Shown here in pieces: positions 45,456 to 56,420 of a stretch of 64,000 nt of DNA. The stretch comes from Tubulanus polymorphus (Eukaryota; Nemertea; Palaeonemertea; Tubulaniformes; Tubulanidae), in the NCBI RefSeq assembly GCF_964204645.1, contig NC_134034.1, positions 4,831,414 through 4,895,413 of the forward strand, in the 5' to 3' direction. Position 1 is the first letter of the stretch. Every line of letters begins with the position of its first letter. The position numbers were made by a program, and so were the translations under genes. The notes below the pieces were generated by a model. That model did not search any database and was not told the DNA's origin. It worked only from the letters and a program-made list of their open reading frames with translations.

Positions 45456-46835
45456 ATGGCAGATAGTTTTCTAAAAGCTTTCCAATATAATAAATCAATT
45501 AAATATAATATTCCTGCAATAGATTCTAATAAAGATATTTCATATAGAAATGAAGTTTTAAATTCATTAATTGATTTATATATTTATGTTACTGAAAGTA
45601 ATAATTTTCATGTTAAGATGGAAAATATATTTCATGTGTATACAATTGATTTTAGAAATTTAAATGAGGCAAAACAATGGTTATTAAAATCTAATATAAA
45701 GTATTGGCAGAACCAATTAAATTTTGCTGTTTATTGCGCAACAACAGGATGTGGAATAAGTTGGAATGATCATTTAAACAAACCAAGTTTACCATTGATG
45801 TTATCACTTTTTAGATTTCATACATATTTTCAAATAAAATCAATATTAGATGAATTAGAATGTCCTTTACCAGGTTCAAAATATTTTAAAGAATTGAATA
45901 ATAATATTAATTTTTCTAAGTTTTTTAAAATACGTAATTAATTTAATATTAATTCAAATAAAGATTTTAGAGCAAAAATTGGAACAATGGGTGGATTAGG
46001 AATATTATATACTAAAGAATTTGGAAAAATAATGACAAATTCAGATATAAGAACACTAAATTGGAATGAATTACAAAAATATTATAATAATATACAACAA
46101 CAAAACAATAATGGTTGGGTTAATTTCATTTTAGAAAATAGTGAAGGTTTTACTAAAGCTGGTATACAAAGAATAAATCAATCTATTAGAACTTATTTAA
46201 TTTGTATTTTAGGTGCGCAAGTTGAAACAAGATCCCCAACAATTGGAAATGATAACACTTCATTCGATGCGCAGAAACAATTCAAAGTATTATTTGAAGA
46301 TTCCATTCATAATGATAAAAATAGATCGATTCCAGAAAACATTGTAAGATATCAAAATTATTTAGACAAATCTCATGTAAGACTAAATTATTGTATAGGC
46401 CCTAATCTATTAATTATTTCTAATGATTTAGTATTAAAGATGGGAAACATAATTGGTTATAATAATCTAATTAAAACCGCAACAATAAATAATTCATTTG
46501 GATTAAATGATATAAATAAAAAGATTATTATTGCTCCAAAACTAATGGAAGGTGAAAAAAATAAAAAACATATTCAATCAACAGAAACTAAAACTAAGAA
46601 TATTAAATTAAATAATGATTCTAAACCAGATTATAATACATCAGAAGATATAAAAACTGATAATATTCAACACGATATAATTAAACTAAATGATGATAAT
46701 AAATCCCATGAAAATACTAAATTAGCTATAACTTTTATAGGAATTGTTATAGGTGGAATACTATATTTTAAATTATTATTTTTTTATTATGTAAATGGCA
46801 GAAGGTGGAGAAGATATTGGAATTGGTACTTTTGA
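45456..46835 (+). pseudogene. Tail-anchored 433-aa-type protein, broken
   Basis: Two frames, 45456-45941 and 45987-46835, match the E1 protein at the N-terminal block (WQNQLNFAVYCATTGCGIS) and C-terminal block (DNTSFDAQKQFKVLFEDS, GGILYFK). The part between differs strongly from E1. The normal stop after the membrane anchor is lost, so the frame reads 17 codons into the next gene. Confidence 0.75.
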
Positions 46836-48532
46836 TGACGCCCCCGGTATGACTGAAGAACCACAACCCAAATTTAGTGAAACAAGTTTCAGTAACGATA
46901 ATAAAACAGCACATAATACTAATTTAGGTGAAGATGATGATTATGATGATGATTATGATGATGATTATGATGGAATTAATACCGAATTACGCGAAAAATT
47001 AATTAAATATTTAGAAGCTCCTGAAAGTTGTAGAATGTCCACTAGAACAGAAAGAAAAGAATTTATGAAACTATTAGAAAAACAACAAGAAAAATATCCT
47101 GATAAACCTATGGAATTATATAGAATGAAATCTAGAGTAACAGATACAATTGTTAACGAATTATTACCAAAAGTTGTAATAGATGAAATTGATTCAGAAG
47201 GTGTTGTAGAACAAATTTTAGAAGATGACCCATTTTTCATGAATAATTTAGAATTTAAAAATGATTCATGGTATTATAATCTTGAATGAAATAGGAATAT
47301 TGTATCAATTCAATTATCTAGAATGGGTCAAGAAAATATTTTTGAACCTGGAATGCGAGCATTATCTACAATTGAAGGTTCAAAAGGCGGTAGAGAATTT
47401 CTCAGAATTATATGGAATGCAATCGATAGAATAAATGAAGAAAAACCAATTCCTAATATTGATATTAACAAATATTCACCATTTAAAAATCCAAATCCAA
47501 ATCCTACTTTTGTTGATCCAGAAACTGATGAAGATTTTGCAAATCGATTAGATAAATTAAGATCTTCAACACCCGAAACATCGAGAAGAGATATTCAACA
47601 AATTGATAATGATTCAAGTCAATTGCAAATAGTAAAACATTTTGATAACATGTTAGATACAGCTCATTCATTTGAAGAAGAGATGAATAGTGTTTTAGAT
47701 ACACCCGGTGCTGAAACTGGAAAAAAATCGAATACAATCTTTACTAGAAAAGGGATCATTTGATTTAACTGATGATGAAATAGAAGCATTTCGTGAACAA
47801 ACACGTAGAGAAATTAAAGGTATGCAAGAATCGGCTGGTGAAATTGCTAATATTAAGATGAGATTTTCTAAATTAACCATTTTAGAAAAAGAATTAGCTA
47901 ATGCAAATGAAGAATTAAAACAATTAGAATTAAATAGAGATCTTCAAGTAATTGATGAAGTTGATTATGAATGCAGAAAGCTAGCTTTAGAAAAAGAAAT
48001 AGATGATTTAAAATATAACAAAGAATTTCAGGAAAAAGAAAGAGATATATTATTAAAATCTTATGATCTTAATCATATTAAAAAATTAAAAGTTATTTTT
48101 AAAGATTTAATAATAAAATCAGATTCTAAAATATCATTGAAAGATAGCATAAGATAATTATTTAAATTAGAAGGAATAACAATTCTTTCAATTCTAACAT
48201 CTGTAACTATGGTATTTACAACAATTGGTTTAGCTATATCAAATTCACTGAAATCTACTCCTACCCCCAATAAACCAGATAAACCCCCGAATGATAATAA
48301 TTCTATACAAGATAAAGTTAAAGATGGTTTAAAGAAATTGGCAAAATATTTATGGGAACTATCTAAAAAATCTGCTGCAGCTTTACCCGGAATTATTGCA
48401 TCAATTGTTGGTTTTATATTGAAATCTGCAGGAAACATTATTAACTTTGCTGCTGAACATGTTATTTTATTTTTAATTACAGTTGTAAGTGCTATTATTT
48501 TTTGGTTAGTAAACATGATAAAAAATAAGTAA
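46795..48532 (+). pseudogene. Coiled-coil protein with C-terminal membrane helices, broken
   Basis: Pieces at 46795-47289, 47323-47763, 47708-48157 and 48209-48532. The coiled coil and tail (AALPGIIASIVGFILKSAG) match E1. The first 165 residues, with an acidic DDYDDDYDDDYD repeat, do not. The last piece keeps a second C-terminal helix (LFLITVVSAIIFWLV) that E1 lost. Lesions are TGA at 47287, a frameshift near 47730 and TAA at 48155. Confidence 0.75.
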
Positions 48533-48552
48533 TTAATTTTTTTGTTAAATAA

Positions 48553-49797
48553 ATGAGTGGGAGTTATATTAATCCTTCTAAGAATCATAGAATATCTAAT
48601 GCTATTAAAGCAGAAAGATCACATCATATAATTACTCATAACCCTTCTAATATTAATCCTGATGAAACTTTATATGTTAGAATTCCTCGATTAACACAAA
48701 ATACTTTTTATGTTCCAAATAGTATTTATTTATCAGCCGATATAAAAGTAATCGGTAATAATAATAATTATGTTGTTGATAATGTTGGAAGATATTTGAT
48801 TAAAAGATTAACTATAAAGATTGGACCAGAAACAGTTTTCTCATTGATGATTATAATTTATTTATGCATTATAAAGATTTATGGTTAACTAAAGAAAATA
48901 GAAATAATATGATATTTCAAGGAATCCAATCAGAAAACCAAAATAAATTAAGATCAGAAGCACATAATGCAATATTAACTAATGCTATAGATAAATTGAT
49001 AAAAAGTATATATGGAAGCAAATATAAAATTCCATTAGACTTTGAATTGATAAATAATAATGCGCCTTTATATAAATACGCATTCAAGAAGACGTTATAT
49101 TCGAAATAACATTTGCTCCTGTTAATGAAATTGTAATATCTAGCGTTAATAAAGATATGGGTTATGAATTATTGAATATATGTTTAGAATATGATACAGT
49201 AACTGATGAAAATATTTCAAGTATAATTCAAACTAAATACAATCAAGGATTTTCATTATTATATGATTATATTGATAAATTTAAAACTGCAACTATTAAT
49301 GCAAATGATGAAATAATTAATGAGAATATTAACTTCCCAAGAAGATCTATTAAAGGTATATTAATATTTTTTACAATTGCAACATATACTTATGGTGCAA
49401 GAAATGTTGATAATTATTATAATCCTGAAATAACGAAAGTAGAAATAACTATCGAAGGAATAGCAAATAAAATATTTTGTCAAGGAATGAGAATGATAGA
49501 TCAATGGCCAGAAATTAGAAAACATTTTATGAATTAAAAAGTGAAATCATCTGAAAATTGTAATATTAATCAAATTGATTATTATACAGGTAATAAATAT
49601 GCATTATGGTAAGATTTTAGAACAAGAGAGGATAATTCATTACATGGTTCTGGAAAAAAACTACAGAACACTAAAGATGGAATACAATTATTCATGACAA
49701 AGAATAAAGGAATCAAAAATTTAAAATGCACATTTATATTATATCTGACGCACAATTAAATATTGTAAATTCTCAATTAAATAGTGTTATGTATTAA
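48553..49797 (+). pseudogene. Major capsid protein, broken
   Basis: Homologue of the intact E1 gene. Frames at 48553-48888, 48864-49109 and 49157-49537 and a tail to 49797 are separated by single-base indels near 48850, 49085 and 49725 and by TAA codons near 49535 and 49609. The start leader is GTTAAATAAATGAGTGG, as in E1. Confidence 0.8.
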
Positions 49798-49829
49798 AAT
49801 TTTAACTTTAATAAAAAATCTTATATTAA

Positions 49830-50989
49830 ATGGAAGGTGGAATATATGAAATACAAACTCCAAGTGAAATGATATCAGATATATATTATATATTACCCTA
49901 TGATGAATACATTAAGTATTTTGGAGAATACTTTAATCAATTCAAATATAGAATAAGTAAAATAAAAGATAATATTAAAACTAAAATAGAAAATAATATT
50001 GAACCTAAAATAGAAGATAAGAATGATATTGAATATAAAATATAAGATAATATTGAAACTAAAATAGAAGATAGTAATAATATTGAAACTAAAATAGAAG
50101 ATGTAACAGCATCTACATCTTATAATATACCCTGTACATTTGATATTGAATCAAAAAGAAAATTATTATAATCCAAAATATTGTGATGTATGTAAGAAAT
50201 ATATATCATATAAAAATTGGACATCACATAAGAAATCAAAGAAACATAGAAAAAGAAAAGAATAATAATGATAATAATATATCAGTTAGTAATATAAAAG
50301 ATAATGTTAACCCAATTGAAACTAATGATACCATAGATAATATAACAGATAATGTAATAAATAATGTTAAACCAATTGAAACTAATGATAATGATATAAC
50401 AGATAATGAAATAATTGATGATTCTAAAAAACATTGTAACATTTGTGATTTAGATATTTCTAAAAGTAATTTTTCTAAACATAAAAAATCTAGGGGGCAC
50501 ATAGAAAATGAAAAAGAATTAATATGTGATTATTGTAGTAAAGAAATTGAACCTGTTGATAAAATTACTCATTATAAATGAAAATTACATCTAATTAATG
50601 TTTATAAAGATGTGGGTATGTTATCATTGTTAGATGAACCAAAGAAATATATCAAATATTTTAATCCTGAAACTAAACAATATTATATATTCTTTAAGTT
50701 GTTATTTGATAAATTATTAGCTTATGCAGAAGATAATCCTGACCAAATATATAAATTAGCGTATAATAGAGACCTACTTTTAATTGATTTAATAAATGAT
50801 TTTGAATTTGATTTTGATGGTGATGATTATTATGATTACTTTGAAAAATTAAGAATAAAAGCTGGATTGAGTGATGATGAACGTAGAATTAAGGGTGAAA
50901 TAGAATTAATAAATATGCCAAAGACTTCTGATGAATTTGATATAAACAAAGATGATTTTATAAATGTATTAGAAACGAAATTAGAATAA
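49830..50989 (+). pseudogene. Protein with three C2H2-type fingers, broken
   Basis: Occupies the slot of the E1 4270-4890 gene and shares the MEGG start. Asn/Ile-rich repeats (IETKIED, IETNDNDITDN) connect three fingers: one near 50178 in another frame, HCNICDLDISKSNFSKHK at about 50431-50500, and ICDYCSKEIEP near 50525. The C-terminal frame 50612-50989 is acidic and finger-free. Several stops and frameshifts break the gene. Function unknown. Confidence 0.6.
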
Positions 50990-50999
50990 TTATTATAAA

Positions 51000-51480
51000 A
51001 CTATTTATATATCTATAAAAATATTTATATATCTATACACTACACGTATGAGTAAGAAAGTAAGAATCCAAGAATCGTTGCTCAGAAATATAAATTATGA
51101 ACATAAATTATAAACATAAATTATAAACATAAATTATAAACATAATTTATAAAAATAAATTATAAACATAAATTATAAACATACATTATAAACATAATTT
51201 ATAAAAATAAATTATAAACATAAATTATAAAAATAAATTATAAACATAAATTATCAACATAAATTATAAACATAGATCATAAACATAAATTATAAACATA
51301 AATTATAAACATAGTTTTAATATATAACTTATTCATTATTATATATTTCATTTAATAATTTATATTTCTATGGACTAGACGTACGTAAGAATCCAAGATT
51401 CTTGCCAAGAAAGTAAAAAGGTAAGAATTCTTGGATTCTTACATACCTCTAGTATATAGAAATATAAATTAGTTTCCATA
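51000..51480. repeat. Repeat-rich spacer between convergent genes
   Basis: About 18 units of a 13-bp AT repeat (ACATAAATTATAA) fill 51090-51320. It is flanked by TAAGAATCCAAGA motifs at about 51059 and 51385, and a 51383-51447 inverted repeat pairs GTAAGAATCCAAGATTCTT with AAGAATTCTTGGATTCTTAC. It separates the oppositely transcribed halves of E2, so it could hold termination signals or an origin. Confidence 0.75.
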
Positions 51481-51492
51481 ATATTTCAAATT

Positions 51493-52104
51493 TTATTTTA
51501 TAAATTCATATTCATATGGAAATTGTAATCTCAGTAATAATTTTGAACCTTTATTATTCTTTAATTTATTCATATATTCATCATGTAATTCAGTAGGTAT
51601 AATTTGATTTTCTTCCAATGATTGTTGCATAGATTTTCTATCTTTATTGTAGAATAAAACTAGAAATCTTATATTCTCCCTAAAGTCTTTAACAATTGAA
51701 TTATATTTTTGATTTAAAAACCATGTTGTTATCCCAAAATGTCTCCCAGAGAAAGCTAAAGAACATAACTCACTTTCTCTAACTTTTGAATCATGTAAAT
51801 TTGCGCAATCATCTATAATGAATAATGTATTTGATCCTTTGTAAGTATCAATTGCTATTTTTATACAATTATCTAAATTTTCTTTTACTGTTTTAGGATC
51901 TAATATAATAAACTTTTTTATCTTAACTATGTCTCTATTATATGTTTTATTCACTTCATAAGTAGGACAAAATAATATTATATAATCAAAATGATTCTTA
52001 TAAATAGTTTCTAACAAATCTAATATGAAATGTGTTTTACCACAATTAGTTACTCCAGTTATTAACATATTATGCGGTTCAAATATAAATAAATCTTTCT
52101 TCAT
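51493..52104 (-). CDS. A32/FtsK-HerA-like packaging ATPase
   Basis: An intact 203-aa ORF. The Walker A motif is GVTNCGKTHF at residues 17-26. Walker B is NTLFIIDDC with an adjacent acidic residue. Later motifs include CSLAFSGRHFGITTWFLNQ, resembling the sensor region of the viral packaging family. In Polintons and nucleocytoplasmic viruses this enzyme drives genome packaging into the capsid. The start ATG overlaps the 3' end of the integrase gene by 26 bases. The length is usual for the family. E1 has lost this gene. Confidence 0.85.
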   Translation of the reverse strand: MKKDLFIFEPHNMLITGVTNCGKTHFILDLLETIYKNHFDYIILFCPTYEVNKTYNRDIVKIKKFIILDPKTVKENLDNCIKIAIDTYKGSNTLFIIDDCANLHDSKVRESELCSLAFSGRHFGITTWFLNQKYNSIVKDFRENIRFLVLFYNKDRKSMQQSLEENQIIPTELHDEYMNKLKNNKGSKLLLRLQFPYEYEFIK

Positions 52105-53188
52105 TTACTCTTTCAATTTTACTAGATAAAATCCATTCATTAAATTTATCATCATATCCTTTATATTTCACCAAAGAATACTTTTTTCCTTTAAGAGTTT
52201 TTGTTTTTAATACTTTTTCTATTTTGTATTCTATTTCATCTGGGTTTGGTACAAGTGATAATTCTTGTTCATAGAAATAACCTAATATTTCTTCATCTTT
52301 TAGATCTTCTTACTTATAAACAAATGGTTAAGTTAATATTATCTTTTTAATCTTGAATATTTCTTCAGTAAAATTTGGGGTATAACCTTTATAAAATGTT
52401 TTTCTATATTTAGATATTCTAACGTGTTGTCCAATTTTAAATTTTGGTTCTACAAAATCATGTGTAACAAATGTGCCATATAAATTATTCCATACTATTT
52501 CTGAATTATCTTCTTTTCTAGCTTGTATAGGTTTCATATTTATAGAACTGTGTTTAGAATTATTATAACCTTTCACTAAATCATCTAACACATCGATATA
52601 TTTATATCTTTCATTAGCAGTAAAATATTTCCACATTCTAGTTTTCAATGTTTTATTAAATCTTTCTATAATAGATGCTTTTTTATCTGAATGTGTTGAA
52701 AAATAATCTACATCGTTATCAGATAATAGTTTTTTGAAATGTTTGTTATAAAATTCCTTACCTTCATCAAATTGTATCTTATCTGGAATAGCTTCTTTAA
52801 ATATTGATTTAAAAGCATCTGTCACTTCTATTCCAGTTTTATTTTTGATTGGAATTGACCATGCGTATCTACGGAATATGTCTATAACATTTACTATCCA
52901 GAAATATCCTTCGTTGTGTTCTTCTAAGTTCTTCATGTCAATTAAATCAGCTTGCCATTGTTGATCAATATATGAAACCATAACTTTTCTTGTTAAATAA
53001 GTTTTATCCATTTTCTTGTGGATTTGATATGTTGGTTGATTTTGTAACCATGATTTCAATTCACTATATTTTATATTACCATTTTCATTATCAGATTTAA
53101 TTTTATTCCATAATTCTGAAACGTTAGAATATGATACTTCACTTTCTGGGTTATAATATAAATCTCTTAAATATTGTTCTTTTTTCAT
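52079..53188 (-). pseudogene. rve integrase with C-terminal chromodomain, two nonsense codons
   Basis: Retrovirus-like integrase, about 369 codons. The catalytic triad is D81 (WQADLIDM), D141 (QFDEGKEF) and E175 (SIIERFNKT), a D,D(33)E spacing. A GYNNSKHSSI motif follows, then a C-terminal beta-rich domain to residue 286. Two TAA codons (287 and 293) interrupt the frame. Beyond them it continues with an acidic linker and a chromodomain-like segment (IEYKIEKVLKTKTLKGKKY, then KYKGYDDKFNEWI). Polinton integrases commonly carry such a chromodomain, thought to guide integration to chromatin. The main core is otherwise intact. Confidence 0.88.
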
Positions 53189-53194
53189 CTTATT

Positions 53195-54065
53195 TTAATC
53201 CATTAATAATAATTTAGATTTAGTTTCAATGACTTTATGATTTGACTTATTTTCTGGTATAATAGGTTTATTATCATTGGAATCATCTTTAGCATCAGAT
53301 TTGAATCTTGATTTATATATTACACCGGATAATATAATAATTGTGATTAACCCAATTGTAATATATAAGTAATTATTTCTTCCACTATTAGAAGAATTAG
53401 ATGGATTATTATTTGAATTAATATCAGATAAAGTCTGTGATTCATTTATTTTAGTTAATTTTTGTTCTGATTCATTTTCTGTTTCGCCGTTTGGTTGTAG
53501 TACAACTGTTTCGTTCTTACCTGATTTATATTCCATAGGCTTGATATTCGAAAATGTTGTGACACCAGTAGAAATTAATGTTATAACCGATCCTAATTGG
53601 AATGAAGCATAACCAACCCATTTTTGTAATTCATTCATAACTAAGTAGTCATTTTTCAAATCACTATATAATTTATTTTCATCATCGATTGGTATTACTC
53701 GGTTACATAATTTAGAGTAACATTTTATAATACCATCACTTATAGAGTCGTTTATTCTAGCTACTCTAGCTTCTTCATAAATCTTAAAATATTTTATTAC
53801 TTTATCGGGTTTCATTGCATCTAATTCTTGAAAAGTTATTATTTTCCCGATAAACTGATTACATTTACCACTAGCAATTAATAATTCTAGATGGTGCTTA
53901 CAATATTCATAATATTATATAATCATATATGATATAGTATTCATAATCAATATTACAATTAATATTATTTTCAATTTTGATTGGAATATCCTTATTATCA
54001 CTAATGCCTAAATCATCTAATGTTTTTTCAATGTTGGTATTATTCTTATTAGATTTCTTTGACAT
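53195..54065 (-). pseudogene. Single-pass membrane protein, broken near N-terminus
   Basis: The ATG at 54065 opens an N-terminus like E1 2942 (MSKKSNKNN). About 23 extra bases near 53905-53930, with local AT repeats, shift the frame just after IDYEYY. The rest is open and includes SFQLGSVITLIST and the transmembrane helix LYITIGLITIIILSG. It lacks the hairpin inserts and the lysine-rich segment of E1. Confidence 0.7.
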
Positions 54066-54378
54066 TTATATAGGAGAAAAAAGCAAGAAAAATATTATAA
54101 GTATTATAAAATGATACTAGATAGTTAAAGTTAAAGAATTCTAGTATTGACTACTGATACTAGCTATTTGAATTTAAAGAATTTCTATTTGAATCTATTC
54201 AAAATATAAAGTATTCTCTTTTTGAAAAGAAAATATTAAAAATATAATAGAATTCACTAGCTAGTTGAAGTTATTGTTTTTTTATTATATTTTATTTAAA
54301 TTAGGATTTAATATCTCACTACTATTGTATATCTATTAGGAGCAGTAATTATAACTGTCCAGATAAGTCATTTCGGAT
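54066..54378. promoter_or_regulatory. Spacer between HNH and membrane-protein genes
   Basis: Aligned with E1 2608-2941. Both copies carry repeated CTAGTATCA and AAGAATTCTAGTA words close to the membrane-protein start. E2 lacks the two hairpin inserts. A promoter role is inferred from position only. Confidence 0.35.
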
Positions 54379-55211
54379 TCTCGATAATAAATCCTAAAAC
54401 TGAAAATAAATTCAAAGAAACGACTGGTGGAAATACTATTTCATAAACACATATATTTTATTCTACGATCATCATCGATTTCCACATTCCTCACCGGGCG
54501 TCTGAGGCCCGGCAAGTTATGCGTGGAATGCAGGAATCAATAAAGTATAATACAACATCTGTCACTGTGTGTCATTAACAACAGCTTAATGACGCAATTG
54601 AAATTCCGACAAACGTAATGCATTGAAAGCCTATACAGTATGACTAAACTGCTACAGTCTCATGAGTTGAAATATCCATTATTTCTGATTCCACATCCAT
54701 CTATCTTCACTTTCTTGATTCAATGGTCTTCATTTTGTTATCTAAAAGATAAATATCTTGCGTAGAATAAAACTTACTTGAAGTTGTAGTTGTAAAATAT
54801 TAATTACAACACTTAAACATGGTCATTTGTGGCGCATCGTATCAGGGTAAGTTTTACATGTTTAACGTTTCCCGGCGTCTTAATAACAACAAAAACAATA
54901 ATTACATTTATTACTGTAAACTCCTAAAATTGTGATTATAGAGAGAATATCCTATGCGTTCCTATGCTTATGTGCTGCGCGCTTATAACTGCCAGTTATT
55001 CACTAGCTAAACACTGTCAGAGCAACATACGTTCCTTTGTAATGTAATTGATTAATCCTTTTCAACTGAAATAGCACATTCGGTCAATCTTCAAATGAGG
55101 TACACCCCATTCAACTGAATATAACGTGCGACAGATGCAAAGAGCTAATACAATTACATATAGACGGTTTGATATAGATCGAGAGTAACCAGTTTTCTAA
55201 GCGTTTAAGCT
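54379..55211. other. 833-bp foreign insertion at HNH 3' end
   Basis: Sequence on both sides aligns with E1 across the HNH stop, while this segment has no E1 counterpart and a more balanced base composition. It replaces about 18 bp. It contains a perfect CCGGGC-7-GCCCGG hairpin near 54496. No ORF, transposase or convincing terminal repeats were seen. Confidence 0.65.
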
Positions 55212-55858
55212 TCAACGTATTTTTCATTATGTGTTGAGTTCCATAATTCAACAAATGTCTTTGCTTTATCCAGTTGATCTAAATATAATTTCATATCTAG
55301 CTTGTTAGATTTAATTATATTTTCTTTCTTTTCTAAAGGTCTTAAATTTCTCCAGTTCCAGATTAGCTTCTTATTATAATCATCACTCATATCAAATTTA
55401 GAAATCGGCAACACATGATCAATGTGGAAGTATTCACCATAATTATCTATATTCATTTTATCATCAAATTGATATATTATCCATGATATGAAAAATTCAT
55501 CTGAACAACCCAATAAATTAGATAGTGTTTCTGAATGCGTTTCTTTGTTGAATAATTGTGTTAATCTAGATCTTAAGCATTGTTTCAATCTAAAATTAAG
55601 ATCTGTTTGATATCTTTCTCTCATATATTCTGCCATATAATAATTATAATGTTCTATATTATCTTCTCGTTATTGTTTGGTATATAGTTTAGTGCAAGTT
55701 TTACAGCAATATTGAAAACCATCTTTGCTAATCTTACGCTTACTAAATTCTGTTAAAGCTAATTTATCTAATTCACACTTAGAACACTTCTTGTAGTATA
55801 TATTTATAACATCAGTGTTATTTGTAATATTGATAGTTTGTGGTTGTTCTGGTTCCAT
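55205..55858 (-). pseudogene. HNH endonuclease, one nonsense codon
   Basis: Homologue of E1 1933-2607 with the same Cys4 ribbon and HNH core (FHIDHVLP, NWRNLRPLEKKEN). A TAC to TAA change at 55672-55670 separates the ribbon from the nuclease. The C-terminus is altered by the adjoining insertion. A downstream ATG at 55636 could in principle start the nuclease domain alone. Confidence 0.8.
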
Positions 55859-56191
55859 TTATTATACGTATTTTTTTACTAAATTGATTTTAGAAGTTAT
55901 TCATTTAAATGTTATTCATGTATATATATATATATGAATTATTTCAATCACACTTTACTAACACTTTGAATGTTTAAAAATCTAACTCATACAAATATAA
56001 ATATTGAAATAATGTTTAAAATATATCTATATATCTATTCTATAAGAGCTCGTACTCTCGTACTCTGGCTTGAAAGCCTACTTTTCTAATTACTTATATA
56101 TGTTATTCATGTATATTTTATTCATGTATATGAATATTTTAAGAGTAATAGGGGTTTAGTTGTTCTAGGTTAAAACTAAACCCCTATTACT
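55859..56191. repeat. E2 right terminal repeat
   Basis: The inner part (CTAAATTGATTTTAGAAGTT) matches the E1 and E2 PolB-side repeats. A stretch at about 55950-56100 differs. The outer part ends in the fold-back at 56144-56191. Confidence 0.8.
56144..56191. repeat. 48-bp fold-back at E2 right end
   Basis: AGTAATAGGGGTTTAG and CTAAACCCCTATTACT are perfect 16-bp complements around a 16-nt loop. The loop matches part of the E2 left repeat, so the outer arm has joined the inner arm with the palindrome centre deleted. Confidence 0.9.
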
Positions 56192-56420
56192 AAGGTCCCT
56201 GGATCGTAGCGAGTGAGCCGCAGCTCCCGCAGTGTTCGAATTCAACTATATACTACACAATATTGGTCGACGTGTATGGTGTTTTTAATGCGAATTAGAA
56301 TTGTTTTAAATTCATCTGCATACCGATACAAATGTTTTTTTCGTCAAGATTATCCCGGGCGCATGCATAATTGATTTTAGTTCAAATATGTTCAAACAAT
56401 TTTTTTTTATTAAGAGAATA

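Larger units (their letters stand above)
38554..56191 (+). mobile_element. E2: Polinton/Maverick (adintovirus-like) element, decayed
   Basis: Same gene order as E1 in the opposite orientation: PolB to C2H2 protein on the plus strand, then ATPase, integrase, membrane protein and HNH on the minus strand. It retains the ATPase and integrase that E1 lost, but most long genes have frameshifts or stops. It begins at the palindrome core and ends at CCCTATTACT (56191). An 830-bp foreign insertion lies at the HNH 3' end. Confidence 0.9.

Noticed and set aside
51090-51320. Possible CRISPR array
   Set aside because: Contiguous 13-bp AT repeats have no spacers, and the setting is a eukaryotic genome.
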